Counted from the first letter of the stretch, positions 10,687 to 20,536 are shown. The stretch: DNA of 64,000 bases from Shewanella aestuarii (GCF_014647215.1 NZ_BMOT01000009.1:62001-126000); one strand, 5' to 3'. Numbers and translations: made by a program. Notes: generated from the letters alone by a model not told the origin.

Positions 10687-12135
10687 ATGCCTTTTTTATC
10701 GCAAGTTGAGCAAAGCTTATTTCAAGGTGGATTGACAATAGATGGCCTGCAAGATTATTTAGCCATCATTCACCAACATCAAATTGACTTCTCTGATCTG
10801 TATTTTCAAGGCAGTCGCCATGAGTCTTGGGTGCTAGAAGACGGCATTATCAAAGAAGGCAGCTTCCACATTGAACGCGGTGTGGGCGTACGTGCGATTA
10901 CCGGTGAAAAAACTGGCTTTGCCTACGCAGACGAAATCACCCCGGCGGCGTTAGATGCTGCAGCTAGGGCGGCCAGAGGTATTGCGTTAGCGGGTGAACA
11001 GCATAAAGTGAAAGCGTTTAGTCGTACGCAAAGCATTGCTTTATATGACAGTGCAGATCCTATAGCGGCGATGGATGAAGTAAAAAAAATTGACCTATTG
11101 AAACATGCTGATGCTTATATTCGCAGCTTAGATAGCCGAGTCATTCAGGTCGTCGTTAGCTTATCTGGCGTGCATGAAGAAATTCTTGTCGCTGCTAGCG
11201 ATGGAACATTAGCCGCAGATGTTCGTCCTTTAGTGCGTTTCAATTGCAGCGTCATTTTAGAAGAAAATGGCAAACGCGAACGGGGCAGTGCCGGTGGCGG
11301 TGGACGTCATGACTATAGCGTGTTTTTAACCACAGATGACGCTGGCTTACCGCACAGCTTTGAATTTGCGCGCGAAGCGGTTCGCCAAGCACAAGTGAAT
11401 ATTCACGCGGTGGATGCTCCAGCGGGTGAAATGACCGTGGTATTAGGCAGCGGCTGGCCTGGCGTCTTGTTACATGAAGCTGTCGGACACGGCTTAGAAG
11501 GTGACTTTAATCGTAAAGGCAGCAGTGCATTTAGCGGAAAAGTCGGTCAGTCGGTTGCATCAAGTCTGGTGACGGTTGTTGACGATGGCACCATGCAAAA
11601 TCGTCGTGGTTCACTCAGCATTGATGATGAAGGCGTGCCAACCCAAAAGACCACTTTAATTGAAAAGGGTATTTTGAAAGGCTATATGCAAGACAAACTC
11701 AATGCGCGTTTAATGGGGCAAGCATCTACTGGTAATGGTCGCCGTGAATCCTACGCCCATTTGCCTATGCCGCGGATGACAAATACCTACATGGAAGCCG
11801 GTGATTCAAATCCTGCAGAAATCATCAAGTCAGTGAAAAAAGGCATTTATGCGCCTAACTTTGGTGGCGGGCAAGTGGATATCACCTCTGGAAAATTTGT
11901 TTTCTCAGCATCGGAAGCGTATTTAATTGAAAACGGTGAAGTCACTCAAGCAATTAAAGGGGCGACATTGATTGGTAATGGCCCAGAAGCAATGAGCCAA
12001 ATATCAATGGTCGGTAATGATCTGGCTTTAGATAAAGGCGTGGGTGTTTGCGGTAAAGATGGCCAAAGCGTCCCAGTGGGTGTTGGCCAGCCAACATTGA
12101 AAATTGATAAACTCACCGTGGGCGGCACGGCATAA
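10687..12135 (+). CDS. tldD: Metalloprotease TldD
   Basis: 482 aa, the size of E. coli TldD. Catalytic subunit of the TldD/TldE (PmbA) heterodimeric zinc protease, which degrades unfolded peptides and in E. coli processes CcdA and the microcin B17 leader. The zinc site [11 protein letters not shown] begins at H263 (HExxxH type), and the C-terminal domain carries the conserved [21 protein letters not shown] segment. It follows the amidase by 38 bp and is closed by an inverted repeat at 12146-12176. The partner gene pmbA lies 8.4 kb downstream, beyond the export operon. Confidence 0.97.
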   Translation: MPFLSQVEQSLFQGGLTIDGLQDYLAIIHQHQIDFSDLYFQGSRHESWVLEDGIIKEGSFHIERGVGVRAITGEKTGFAYADEITPAALDAAARAARGIALAGEQHKVKAFSRTQSIALYDSADPIAAMDEVKKIDLLKHADAYIRSLDSRVIQVVVSLSGVHEEILVAASDGTLAADVRPLVRFNCSVILEENGKRERGSAGGGGRHDYSVFLTTDDAGLPHSFEFAREAVRQAQVNIHAVDAPAGEMTVVLGSGWPGVLLHEAVGHGLEGDFNRKGSSAFSGKVGQSVASSLVTVVDDGTMQNRRGSLSIDDEGVPTQKTTLIEKGILKGYMQDKLNARLMGQASTGNGRRESYAHLPMPRMTNTYMEAGDSNPAEIIKSVKKGIYAPNFGGGQVDITSGKFVFSASEAYLIENGEVTQAIKGATLIGNGPEAMSQISMVGNDLALDKGVGVCGKDGQSVPVGVGQPTLKIDKLTVGGTA

Positions 12136-12145
12136 GTGATCGACA

Positions 12146-12184
12146 TTCAGCTTAGGCCAATAGAGCCTAAGCTGAAAAAATTTT
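12146..12184 (+). terminator. Inverted repeat downstream of tldD, probable terminator
   Basis: Twelve-bp perfect arms, TTCAGCTTAGGC (12146-12157) and GCCTAAGCTGAA (12165-12176), with a 7-nt loop, start 10 bp after the tldD stop. On the + strand the hairpin is followed by A6 then T4, not a continuous U-run, so termination may be partial. No gene is convergent here. Confidence 0.65.
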
Positions 12185-12310
12185 GTGATAAAAGAACCCC
12201 TTGTTCAAGGCTAATATTGATTTGAGTTTGATATATTGTCTGGGTAATTAAACGTAAGTCATTTATACTTCAGACAGCATTAGAGTTAAAACTCTATTTA
12301 CGGTGGTGAC

Positions 12311-13807
12311 ATGGAAATATCGTTTAATCGACAAGGTTTAAATCTAACGTTACAGCAAACCAAACAGGCATTGATACGCTGTTTAATTGCGCCAATATCC
12401 CTGTGTTGTGTGTTTATTGCGCCTACTGTGTATGCTGACACGCAAACTGCACAATATAGCCAATCTGCTTCGTCGTTGACCTTTGCTCAAGCTTGGCAAC
12501 AGTTACAACAGGTTAGTGATAAATTCAAAGCGGAAACTCAGCAAGTTAATCGTGCTCAAGCAGAGCAAGAGGCCAGTCATTCGCTACGCTACCCTGCGCT
12601 TGATATTGCAGGCAGTTATACGCACCTTGAAAAGCCCATTGAACTTGATTTACGCGATTTAAACCCATTAGCTGCGATAGATCCTAGCGCCTTACCGCCT
12701 CAATTAGGTCAAGCGCTTGCAGCAATTCCAGGATCAATGTTTGTGACGCCTTTTACGGAACAAGATGTTTTTCGCGCGAGTTTACAAGCCATGTGGCCTA
12801 TTTACACTGGCGGCAGAATATCGGCAGCTCAAGGGATAAAAGCCGCGCAAGTGGCTGAAAAACAGCAAGAGCTTGCTTTAGTACAACGAGATTTATTCAC
12901 CTTATTAGTCGATAGATACTATGCGGTAACCGTTACACGAGTGTTAACCGAGACTCAGCAGCAACTGGTTGATTCATTGACCGTTCATGCCAGTCATGCC
13001 GAAAAACTAGAACGTGAAGGCCAAATCGCAACCGTAGAGCGTTTAAATGCACAAGTAGCATTAGAAAATGCCAAGGTTTCACAACGCAGTGCCAGCCGCC
13101 AATTTGAAATGGCATCCCTTGCGTTAAGCCGCATGTTACAAGCAAGTCATGTAGAGCCCTTATCTCCGTTATTCATGTTAGAACACCAGCCAGCATTAGG
13201 GCCATTAAGCCAGTTGACTATGACACAACATCCCGCCTTAAAACTGTTGGAAGCAAAAGAGTTACAAGCTAAAGGACTGGTTGATTTAGAACAGGGTGGG
13301 CATTACCCAACCGTGTTTTTATACGGTAATTACACCTTATATGAAGATGACAGTTTGTTCTCTCAAATTGAGCCAAATTGGATGGTGGGTGTTGGGGTAA
13401 AAGTGCCTTTACTCAGTCGAGATGGTCATAGTGGTAAAGTCAAAGCGGCCAAAAGTGCCTTACTTCAGGCGCGCCATACTAAGGCGCAAACCCAGCAAGA
13501 TTTAGGCTTGTTAGTTGAGCAAAGTTATCGACAACTTTTACAAGCCCATGAAGAAGTAGCAGCATTGAATACTTCATTAGCGTTAGCAACTGAGAATTTA
13601 CGCTTGCGTGAATTAGCTTTTAACCAAGGCTTATCTACTTCAGTTGATCGCGTGGATGCCGAGTTAAAGCTAAACGCCGTTAAAACACAGCAATTGGGTG
13701 CTAAGTACCGTTATTTACAAGCCTATGCCAAGTTAATGGCAATCAGTGGTCAGTTAGATGAGTTTATTGGACGAACACAGCAGGAGAATTTACATGCAAG
13801 CGAATAA
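12311..13807 (+). CDS. TolC family outer-membrane efflux protein
   Basis: 498 aa with a long signal peptide (n-region to about residue 20, hydrophobic core ending near VYA-DTQ at residues 42-45). The rest is alpha-helical with the duplicated outer-membrane efflux (OEP) domains: a first repeat (about 60-280) and a second repeat (about 290-490), each with Leu/Ala/Gln-rich heptad-like helices. LYGNYTLYEDDSLFSQIEPNWMVGVGVKVPLL is the typical beta-barrel and post-barrel segment. It should form the trimeric outer-membrane duct of a tripartite exporter. The start at 12311 has GGTGGTG in front. It is first gene of a four-gene operon and overlaps the next gene by 14 bp. Substrate unknown. Confidence 0.9.
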   Translation: MEISFNRQGLNLTLQQTKQALIRCLIAPISLCCVFIAPTVYADTQTAQYSQSASSLTFAQAWQQLQQVSDKFKAETQQVNRAQAEQEASHSLRYPALDIAGSYTHLEKPIELDLRDLNPLAAIDPSALPPQLGQALAAIPGSMFVTPFTEQDVFRASLQAMWPIYTGGRISAAQGIKAAQVAEKQQELALVQRDLFTLLVDRYYAVTVTRVLTETQQQLVDSLTVHASHAEKLEREGQIATVERLNAQVALENAKVSQRSASRQFEMASLALSRMLQASHVEPLSPLFMLEHQPALGPLSQLTMTQHPALKLLEAKELQAKGLVDLEQGGHYPTVFLYGNYTLYEDDSLFSQIEPNWMVGVGVKVPLLSRDGHSGKVKAAKSALLQARHTKAQTQQDLGLLVEQSYRQLLQAHEEVAALNTSLALATENLRLRELAFNQGLSTSVDRVDAELKLNAVKTQQLGAKYRYLQAYAKLMAISGQLDEFIGRTQQENLHASE

Positions 13808-14774
13808 AATCTTAGCCGTGTTGGCGGTAATTATTTTGGCTATGGTTTTAGCTTACGGTGTTAATTTAGCGTTTACACCTAAACCGTTATTTTTACAGGG
13901 ACAGATTGAAGCCCGTGAATACAATATTTCATCTAAAGTACCTGGTCGCATTGAGCAGGTGATGGTGCGTAAAGGCGATAAAGTGGCCGTTGATGACATT
14001 TTATTTGTAATAAATAGCCCTGAGCTAGACGCCAAACTGATGCAAGCAGAGGGCGGCCGTGATGCAGCGAAAGCGTTGCAGCAGGAAGCTGATAATGGCG
14101 CCAGACAACAGCAAATAACCGCCTCCAAAGAACAATGGTTAAAAGCGAAAGCCGCTACCGATTTAATGCAAAAAACCTATCAACGTATTGAAAATTTGTT
14201 TAATGAAGGTGTGGTGCCGCGCCAAAAGCGTGATGAGGTTTACACCCAATGGCAAGCGGCAAAATATACTGATCAAGCTGCTTTTGCCATGTACCAAATG
14301 GCACAAGAAGGCGCCCGAGTTGAAACCAAAGCTGCAGCCGAAGGCAATGCCAGAATGGCAGAAGGTGCAGTAAAAGAGGTCAGTGCGATTTTAGCTGACA
14401 GCCAAATGCGCTCACCTAAAAATGCGGAAGTCAGTGAAGTGCTATTGCAAGCAGGTGAGCTGGCGCCAAGTGGTTTTCCTGTGGTTAGCCTGATTGATAT
14501 GTCAGATGCTTGGGCGGTGATGCAAGTGCGTGAAGATCAATTAGCGCAGTTTAAACAAGGTACTGTGGTAACGTTACGCTTACCTGCATTAGATCAAACC
14601 GCAGAGTTTACCGTGGAGCACGTTAGTGTGATGGGAAACTTTGCCACTTGGCGCTCAACCGAAAGTGGTCATGATTTTGATATGCGCACCTTTGAGGTGT
14701 TATTGCATCCTAATCAACCCATTGCCGATTTGCGTGTTGGTATGTCGGTATTGTATCTTCCAGATGCAGCATAA
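13794..14774 (+). CDS. HlyD/YbhG-type periplasmic adaptor (membrane fusion) protein
   Basis: 326 aa from ATG 13794, chosen because GGAG lies 8-11 bases upstream and MQANKILAVLAVIILAMVLAYG gives a proper N-terminal membrane anchor; a longer in-frame start at 13758 would add 12 polar residues. Domains in order are the anchor (4-25), a biotinyl-lipoyl half (EAREYNISSKVPGRIEQVMVRKGDKV, about 36-61), a long alpha hairpin rich in Ala/Gln/Lys (about 80-200), the second lipoyl half (MRSPKNAEVSEVLLQAGELAPSG, about 205-227) and a beta-barrel domain. It should link the inner-membrane permeases to the TolC-like duct. The start lies inside the end of the TolC gene, and the next gene begins 8 bp after its stop. 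Confidence 0.9.
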   Translation: MQANKILAVLAVIILAMVLAYGVNLAFTPKPLFLQGQIEAREYNISSKVPGRIEQVMVRKGDKVAVDDILFVINSPELDAKLMQAEGGRDAAKALQQEADNGARQQQITASKEQWLKAKAATDLMQKTYQRIENLFNEGVVPRQKRDEVYTQWQAAKYTDQAAFAMYQMAQEGARVETKAAAEGNARMAEGAVKEVSAILADSQMRSPKNAEVSEVLLQAGELAPSGFPVVSLIDMSDAWAVMQVREDQLAQFKQGTVVTLRLPALDQTAEFTVEHVSVMGNFATWRSTESGHDFDMRTFEVLLHPNQPIADLRVGMSVLYLPDAA

Positions 14775-14782
14775 GTGCAACG

Positions 14783-15940
14783 ATGACTGTCAAACAGCGC
14801 TGTCTCTCTGAGCTAACTCAACTTTGGCGTTCGCCATGGCAACTTGCTATGGTGAGCTATATTCCTTTGATAAGTATGCTGTGTTTGTGGTGGTTGTTCA
14901 GTGCAGGTTTACCAAGACAGCTTCCAGTTGCCGTGGTCGATCAGGACAACAGCCAGGTGTCGCGTATGTTGACGCGAAACTTACAAGCAAACTCGGTGAT
15001 TTCGCCGCAATCTTACGCCAATTTGGCCACAGCTGAAGCCGATATGCGTCAGGCAAAGGTGTACGCCTTAGTGGTGTTTCCTGTTGGCATGAATAAAAAC
15101 TTAATTACCGCCAATAAACCTTTGATAGATATCCGTTATAACAGTCAGTTTTTATTAGTGGGTAAGCTGTTATCTAGTCAAATCCAGCTGAGTTTAGGCA
15201 ATGGTTTAGTCACACTCGGTGCTAAAAAGCTCTTGCTTAGCGGCACCCATAGCGAAAGTCTTGCTGCCAGTTTATCCCCAGTCACCAGTCAAACCACTGC
15301 GCTGTTCAATCGCAACAACAACTACGTAGGATTTTTAGTCCCACCAGTATTGATAGCCTTATGGCAAATACTCTCGGCATTTGTGTTTATGAACTCACTG
15401 AATGCCGAGTTAAAGCCCGCTGAGGGTAAGCCCAAGTTAGCCGCTGATTTTTGGCAATCAGTAATAGCAAAAGTACTCTTACTCACCCCAATAATGTTAG
15501 TGCATGGCAGCTTTATTTTGGTGTGGTTATATCTTTATTTAGCTTTACCAATAGCAGGCTCGATAGGCTTATTGATGATTGCTCAGTTAGCGATGTTGAT
15601 AATACTGTGGGCCATTGCCTGTTTTATTTTTTTGATAATAAGAGAAAAAGCCAGTTGTATTAGTATTTGTACGGCCTTGTTTGCCCCTGCATTTGCCTTT
15701 ATGGGGATCACCTTTCCGGTCAATGACATGCCATTATTAGCCCAGTGGTGGCGCTTAATTATGCCATCTAGCCATTACATCGACTCCCATGTGGGTATTG
15801 TCAGTTATGGCGAGGCCTTACCACAACTGTTGACTCAGCTGGGATCGTATTGGATTTTTTTACCACTGATCCCACTTATTTTTATACTCAGCCGTTTTGC
15901 TGTTGAGCGTTCTTCCATTGAACCTGAGGGAGGTCAATGA
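14783..15940 (+). CDS. ABC-2 type permease (first of a pair)
   Basis: 385 aa. Topology is that of ABC-2 transporter permeases of the YhhJ/YbhS kind: one membrane segment near residues 25-40, a large extracytoplasmic domain (about 42-170) that starts RQLPVAVVDQDNSQVSRML, then five hydrophobic segments to the C-terminus (from about 182). LPVAVVDQDNS is the standard start of that domain. These permeases normally pair with an ATP-binding subunit, but none is encoded in this operon. The stop overlaps the next start by 4 bp. Substrate unknown; relatives export drugs, lipids or polysaccharides. Confidence 0.85.
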   Translation: MTVKQRCLSELTQLWRSPWQLAMVSYIPLISMLCLWWLFSAGLPRQLPVAVVDQDNSQVSRMLTRNLQANSVISPQSYANLATAEADMRQAKVYALVVFPVGMNKNLITANKPLIDIRYNSQFLLVGKLLSSQIQLSLGNGLVTLGAKKLLLSGTHSESLAASLSPVTSQTTALFNRNNNYVGFLVPPVLIALWQILSAFVFMNSLNAELKPAEGKPKLAADFWQSVIAKVLLLTPIMLVHGSFILVWLYLYLALPIAGSIGLLMIAQLAMLIILWAIACFIFLIIREKASCISICTALFAPAFAFMGITFPVNDMPLLAQWWRLIMPSSHYIDSHVGIVSYGEALPQLLTQLGSYWIFLPLIPLIFILSRFAVERSSIEPEGGQ

Positions 15941-17088
15941 TGACGTTATGGCAACTAATGTGGCGTGATTTAAAATCGATACTGTCTGACAAAGACTTGG
16001 TACTGACGATTTTTGGTGCGGTATTATTTTATTCAGTGTTATATCCACTGCCATACCTACATCAGGTGCCGACCGAACAGAACATAGTGGTTGTTGATCA
16101 TGACCATTCATCATTAAGTCGGCGGGTGATCCGCCATGCAGATGCCAGTGCGAAAATCAGGGTGCAGGCGGTACTGCCCAGTGTAGATGAAGCGAAACTA
16201 TGGATCACCTCAGGTGAAGCTCACGGTTTACTGGTTATTCCTGAAGGGTTTCGACGCAACTTGCTATTAGGTAAAGGGGCTACATTAAGTTACGGTGGTG
16301 ATGCCAGTTATTTTTTAATTTATTCTGCTGTCGTTGAAGGCTTAGTTAGCGCGGGTATGGACGCCAGTAAACAAATTCAAATGGTAGGGCTGTTAGCGCG
16401 CGGTCAAACGGCTGCACAAGTTGAAAAGTCTTTAGATTCAATCACCATCAACTCAGTACCTGCATTTAATCCCAGTTTAGGTTACACGCCATATGTGGTA
16501 CCAGGGTTATTCCTATTGATATTACATCAAACTATGCTGATAGGTATTTGCATATTGGGTGCCAGTCAGTGGCGAAGTGCGGGTTATTGGCAGTCAGTGT
16601 CACCGCTTTTATTGGTGTCAGCGCGAGTGCTGACCTTTAGTAGTATTTATGCGGTTTTAGCGGCATTTTACCTAGGGTACTGTTTTTATTTTTATGATGT
16701 CAGCGTGTTAGCGACAATCTCTGAAGTCAGTGTATTTATGCTGCCCTTTATTCTCGCAACCGCCGCATTAGGCACGGCCGTCAGCAGCCTGTTTGTGCGT
16801 CGAGACTTGCCCACGCAGTTCTTTTTATTGATTTCTATGCCAATATTGTTTGTGGCAGGGTTTGTATGGCCGTTGGCATTAATTCCTGAGCCATTGGTGC
16901 TGTTATCACAAATCATTCCGGCTGTGCCGGCGATTAGTGGCATGTTAAATCTAAATCAAATGGGCAGTGGTTGGTTAGCTGTTTTGCCACAATGGCTCCA
17001 GCTTTGGGTGATGTTTGTGGTGTTTAGCGGCTTGTCTTTAGTCGGGATTAAATACCGTCAACAGCAATCATTAGCCAATCGCCATTAA
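15937..17088 (+). CDS. ABC-2 type permease (second of a pair)
   Basis: 383 aa, the same architecture as the preceding gene: membrane segment near 20-35, extracytoplasmic domain with NIVVVDHDHSSLSRRVIRHADAS, then five C-terminal membrane segments (about 185-372). The two permeases probably form a heterodimer, as YbhS/YbhR do. The start ATGATGACG overlaps the previous stop (ATGA), so translation should be coupled. It is last in the operon. No Walker A/B protein is encoded in the flanking genes. Confidence 0.85.
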   Translation: MMTLWQLMWRDLKSILSDKDLVLTIFGAVLFYSVLYPLPYLHQVPTEQNIVVVDHDHSSLSRRVIRHADASAKIRVQAVLPSVDEAKLWITSGEAHGLLVIPEGFRRNLLLGKGATLSYGGDASYFLIYSAVVEGLVSAGMDASKQIQMVGLLARGQTAAQVEKSLDSITINSVPAFNPSLGYTPYVVPGLFLLILHQTMLIGICILGASQWRSAGYWQSVSPLLLVSARVLTFSSIYAVLAAFYLGYCFYFYDVSVLATISEVSVFMLPFILATAALGTAVSSLFVRRDLPTQFFLLISMPILFVAGFVWPLALIPEPLVLLSQIIPAVPAISGMLNLNQMGSGWLAVLPQWLQLWVMFVVFSGLSLVGIKYRQQQSLANRH

Positions 17089-17230
17089 TCGTAACAAACA
17101 ATCTACCTAACCGCTAAGTACCAAACCAAAATACTGAATCAAAGTAATGCTTGCCCGCAAAAGATATTTCCATTCCTTTTAATGAGTGAATTAGCTCTGA
17201 TAACACGTCCCTTGGCAGCTTTGTATCAAT

Positions 17231-17262
17231 AGCAAAAAGCCCACCAAAGTGGGCTTTAAAAA
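17231..17262 (-). terminator. Rho-independent terminator of the Ig-repeat lipoprotein gene (possibly bidirectional)
   Basis: Nine-bp perfect arms, AAAGCCCAC (17236-17244) and GTGGGCTTT (17249-17257), with loop CAAA. Read on the minus strand, the stem is followed by TTTTTGCT. It starts 34 bp after the lipoprotein stop. On the + strand it is followed by AAAAATAAAA, so termination of the export operon from the other side would be weaker. Confidence 0.8.
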
Positions 17263-17290
17263 TAAAATTGCACTATCTAAGTTAGCTCAG

Positions 17291-19792
17291 TTATAGCAGT
17301 ACCACATTAAAGCTGGTTTCAGTTTTTACACCGCTTGGCGTCGTCACTGTTACCGTCACGGTACTTATACCTGCAGTGCCAGTATTTTCTAACGTGAACG
17401 AAGTGCTAGTGCCACCGGAGAGAGTGCGATTTGGTACTGTGTAATTATTAAATAACAAGCTGCCCTCGGTGGCGGTTACCGTTACCGTGCTATTAGCGGG
17501 TAATATTTGGTTTGCCTCATCGGTTAAGCGCACAACGAATTTTGAGCGAACATTGGTGGCAATCGGGGTAATGTTACTAAAGTCGGCGCTTAAATCAGTA
17601 CCGTCCTGGTTAAATTGCATCACTGCCGTAGAGCCTGACATAGTGAGCACAAATGCTTTACGGATATAGGTTTTATTGGCTTGACCCGTGCCGCAACTTC
17701 CATCTGTACGTAAACATTGCGGGCCATTAAATTGAGTGTCTGGGCCGCTGTAACTAGTGCCACCCGTCGCGCTAAAAAACTTTTCGCCAGCGCTATGCAT
17801 GCCTGTTTCATCATCATCTCTATAAGCATCGCCTAAATCGATAAACCCTTTAGGGTGGTAGGTATCGATATCCATACCGTTGCCGCTACAGGTAACAGCG
17901 ATATTGTTACTGTCTAAACAGGCTAAGGCGATAGCATTACCGTCAGCATCACCAAATATATTATCGCCATCGGTATCAAAGAATGTTTCGTGGCCTAAGG
18001 CGTAAGCTAAAATGGTCACCCGGTTGTCTGATACGCGGGGGTTGGCCGATGTCCAGTTGACATTGCAGGTGCCGTTTTGCGTTGTACATGAAGGTTGTAT
18101 TTGGCCACCTTCAGCGGTGAAGTTAATTACAGTGTCATCTGGTGCGGGGTTACCAAAGCTGTCTGAAGCATAAATTGAAATCGTGACCGTTTCGCCATTT
18201 TTGTTACCTGCTTCAGGATTGAAGGTCGAAGGTGAAATACTAAAACCTAATTGTTGCGGTAAACCTGTGTTGACCGTCAGTTGCTCCGACTGACTGGTAA
18301 TGATATCAGCCGTATCTTTGTCGGTAGCGCTTGCAACAACCCTTACCGGTGTCGGTACAGTGCCTGATAACACTCGCACACTCACTAACCCCTGTGCATT
18401 GGTGATGCTGCTGTCAGTTGGGTTACCGTTTGCAAATGATAAGCCACCAATAATCGTGTCCAGCGTGAAGTTAACGGTTTGCTGTGCAGTAGGCTGGCCG
18501 TTGGCACTGGTTACCATAAAAGTTACTAGTGAGGATTCACTTGAGCCGGTTCCGCCAGCGCCCTTAATCCGAATTTGATTTGGCTCGGCTGAGATAAAGC
18601 TTAGGCTTGCTAGGGTTTGACGGCTTAAGGTGAACGCTAAATTAGCCGTTAATGCAGTGGTACCCACCGTTGCCGTGGCAATAATTTGATCGCTACGCTC
18701 ACTGTTGCCACTACAACTTGTATCTGAGAATGTCGCCCCTGCTGCGCCAGACAATGTTGTTACTGGCGAGTCTAAACTGGCTTGGTTGTTCGCGGAGCAA
18801 TCTGAACTGAAAGTCACACTGGTGGGTGTTTGTAAGCGGGTATAAGTGCCATCATTGTTATCTGTCACTATCGTTGCTGTAACGCCAAATGTTCCGCCTG
18901 CACTGAGTTTGTAGTCACCATTATCCATTGGCAGGGTGGTGGCTAACTCGTTCTCATAAAATTCTGTTTCAGAAACCCAACGTCCCATCTTAAATAAACC
19001 AACAGGGGCGATGTCGTCGGCTGATAAGACTTCGTAAAAACTAGACTGAGTGATTTCTTTACCCTGATAATTTGCGCTAACCACTAAGGTACTGGCACCT
19101 AATTCGCTTAAGGCTGGGGTATAGGGAACACTGGCTTTGCCATCACTATTGGTGAGTGCCGTTGCTGGAAATAAACTGGCGCTGCCAGCAGAAAAGCTCA
19201 CTAATTGGTTGGCAATACCTTGATTGCTACTATCCAATAAAGTGGCTTGAAGTTGTACTGCTTCATCTACTTTAAATCGGGTTACCGTACCTGTGGCATT
19301 ATGAATGCTTGCACTAATGGTTACCGACTCAATCGGGGTGATAGAGTCAAGTGCCAGAAACTCAAAGTTACGGCTGGCACTGACAGTATCACTGCTGACA
19401 GGATTATATTGAACGCTTAGCTCTCCTGCATTTGCTACGGTGGAGCTAATAACAGCAGTGGCTAGGCCGTTGCTGTCGGTTAACTTTGAAGCGGGAGTCG
19501 CATCGCCAAAGGGCAATACAAAGTCCACCACTTGCCCTGTCACTAAGGTGTTACCATTCTTTAATGTGGCCACTGCGCAAAACTGTTCATTTAAATAAAA
19601 TGATTGCTGGCTAGTGGCTTGGGTACATTGTCCGTCTACTATCGCTTGAAAACTTAAGCTAATAGTGTAATTGGCATCAGGTGTTTCTGTTTCAGTACCA
19701 TCAGCGGCGCCATTGCAACCGCTGACCAGTATCGCTGAAGCAAACACTAATGAAATACTACGATTCAACGTCATTATTTGCATGGGTAACAT
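17291..19792 (-). CDS. Large Ig-like (Big_1/invasin-type) repeat lipoprotein
   Basis: 833 aa. The signal sequence MTLNRSISLVFASAILVSGCNG carries a lipobox (VSGC) with Asn at +2, predicting lipidation and outer-membrane sorting. The mature part is a string of bacterial Ig-like domains: recurring patterns of the type T-D-(S/N)-x-G-x-(A/V) followed by a short hydrophobic strand (SKLTDSNGLATAVIS, ALTNSDGKASVPYT, SITNAQGLVSVRVLSG) are the Big_1 hallmark. An Asp/Gly-rich loop near residues 597-610 (DTDGDNIFGDADG) resembles a Ca-binding loop, in a Cys-containing region that interrupts the Ig series before a last Ig-like domain. Several starts are possible (MLPMQIM-T). It is convergent with the export operon. 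Role unknown; adhesion or a structural surface role is only inferred. Confidence 0.8.
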   Translation of the reverse strand: MLPMQIMTLNRSISLVFASAILVSGCNGAADGTETETPDANYTISLSFQAIVDGQCTQATSQQSFYLNEQFCAVATLKNGNTLVTGQVVDFVLPFGDATPASKLTDSNGLATAVISSTVANAGELSVQYNPVSSDTVSASRNFEFLALDSITPIESVTISASIHNATGTVTRFKVDEAVQLQATLLDSSNQGIANQLVSFSAGSASLFPATALTNSDGKASVPYTPALSELGASTLVVSANYQGKEITQSSFYEVLSADDIAPVGLFKMGRWVSETEFYENELATTLPMDNGDYKLSAGGTFGVTATIVTDNNDGTYTRLQTPTSVTFSSDCSANNQASLDSPVTTLSGAAGATFSDTSCSGNSERSDQIIATATVGTTALTANLAFTLSRQTLASLSFISAEPNQIRIKGAGGTGSSESSLVTFMVTSANGQPTAQQTVNFTLDTIIGGLSFANGNPTDSSITNAQGLVSVRVLSGTVPTPVRVVASATDKDTADIITSQSEQLTVNTGLPQQLGFSISPSTFNPEAGNKNGETVTISIYASDSFGNPAPDDTVINFTAEGGQIQPSCTTQNGTCNVNWTSANPRVSDNRVTILAYALGHETFFDTDGDNIFGDADGNAIALACLDSNNIAVTCSGNGMDIDTYHPKGFIDLGDAYRDDDETGMHSAGEKFFSATGGTSYSGPDTQFNGPQCLRTDGSCGTGQANKTYIRKAFVLTMSGSTAVMQFNQDGTDLSADFSNITPIATNVRSKFVVRLTDEANQILPANSTVTVTATEGSLLFNNYTVPNRTLSGGTSTSFTLENTGTAGISTVTVTVTTPSGVKTETSFNVVLL

Positions 19793-19855
19793 CCTAGTTT
19801 TTATTGCTATTCAATCGTAAGGCTTATTGTCTGCTTACGTGTCAGTTTGAGTGTT

Positions 19856-20389
19856 TTACCCAGTGATCTCGCTGCGTAAATATTTGAATAACTCTTTGGC
19901 CGATTTTGACTCAGGGCTTTTGGTCAGTTCTTTGTTTGCCTGACGAATTAATTGACGTAATTTTTGGCGATCTAGCTGTGGATTATCATCCAGTAACGCT
20001 TGGATCTCTGTGTCACCATTAGCTAATAAACGCTCACGCATTTTTTCAAACTTTTGCAGTTGAGCCGCTTCATTATTATTTTTATTCAGTACTTTATCTA
20101 GTGCAGCTTCTATCGGTTCGTGATCAAAACCACGCATTAGTTTACCGATATATTGCAAATGTCGGCGATAAGCTTCTGTTTTTTGCTTAATCAGTTTGCT
20201 TTTTAAAATCGCGTCGTACAAAAACTCGTCAAGTTCCATTTTGTCGAGTTGGCTTTTACTTAGTGCCACTAAACGCATGCCTAAAGCCTGCGCTTCTTCG
20301 CTTTCTTTTTTAAATCCAGTACGGCTGACGTATTCGTCATCGTTGTCGTAGGGTTGCTGAAAGTGCTCAGAATCACCAACAATTTTCAT
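19856..20389 (-). CDS. darP: Ribosome-associated 50S assembly factor DarP (YjgA family)
   Basis: 177 aa. Start taken at ATG 20389 (MKIVGDSEHFQQPYDNDDEYVSRTGFKKE), which matches the N-terminus of other Shewanella DarP/YjgA proteins; the frame extends 13 codons further with no family support. The protein is highly charged and helical, with the conserved LSKSQLDKMELDEFLYDAI, TEAYRRHLQYIGKLMR and ending EITG. DarP binds late 50S precursors and helps ribosomal assembly. It lies divergently from pmbA, as yjgA and pmbA do in E. coli. It is followed by the lipoprotein gene on the same strand after 63 bp. Confidence 0.93.
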   Translation of the reverse strand: MKIVGDSEHFQQPYDNDDEYVSRTGFKKESEEAQALGMRLVALSKSQLDKMELDEFLYDAILKSKLIKQKTEAYRRHLQYIGKLMRGFDHEPIEAALDKVLNKNNNEAAQLQKFEKMRERLLANGDTEIQALLDDNPQLDRQKLRQLIRQANKELTKSPESKSAKELFKYLRSEITG

Positions 20390-20536
20390 AATGTTAAACC
20401 TCAAATAAATATCTGCTAATGATAGCATTTATTTTGCTGATGTATCTGGTAAAAAAGATACTGAAAACGTGTTGTTATCAATCGGGAAATGAATTTGCTA
20501 TGCTAATGCTAATTTAGGCCATTTAAGAGATTATTT

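Noticed and set aside
12136..12310. A small peptide gene that might be the substrate of TldD and the exporter
   Set aside because: The gap has no ATG-started frame on the + strand and holds the tldD hairpin, so no precursor peptide is supported.
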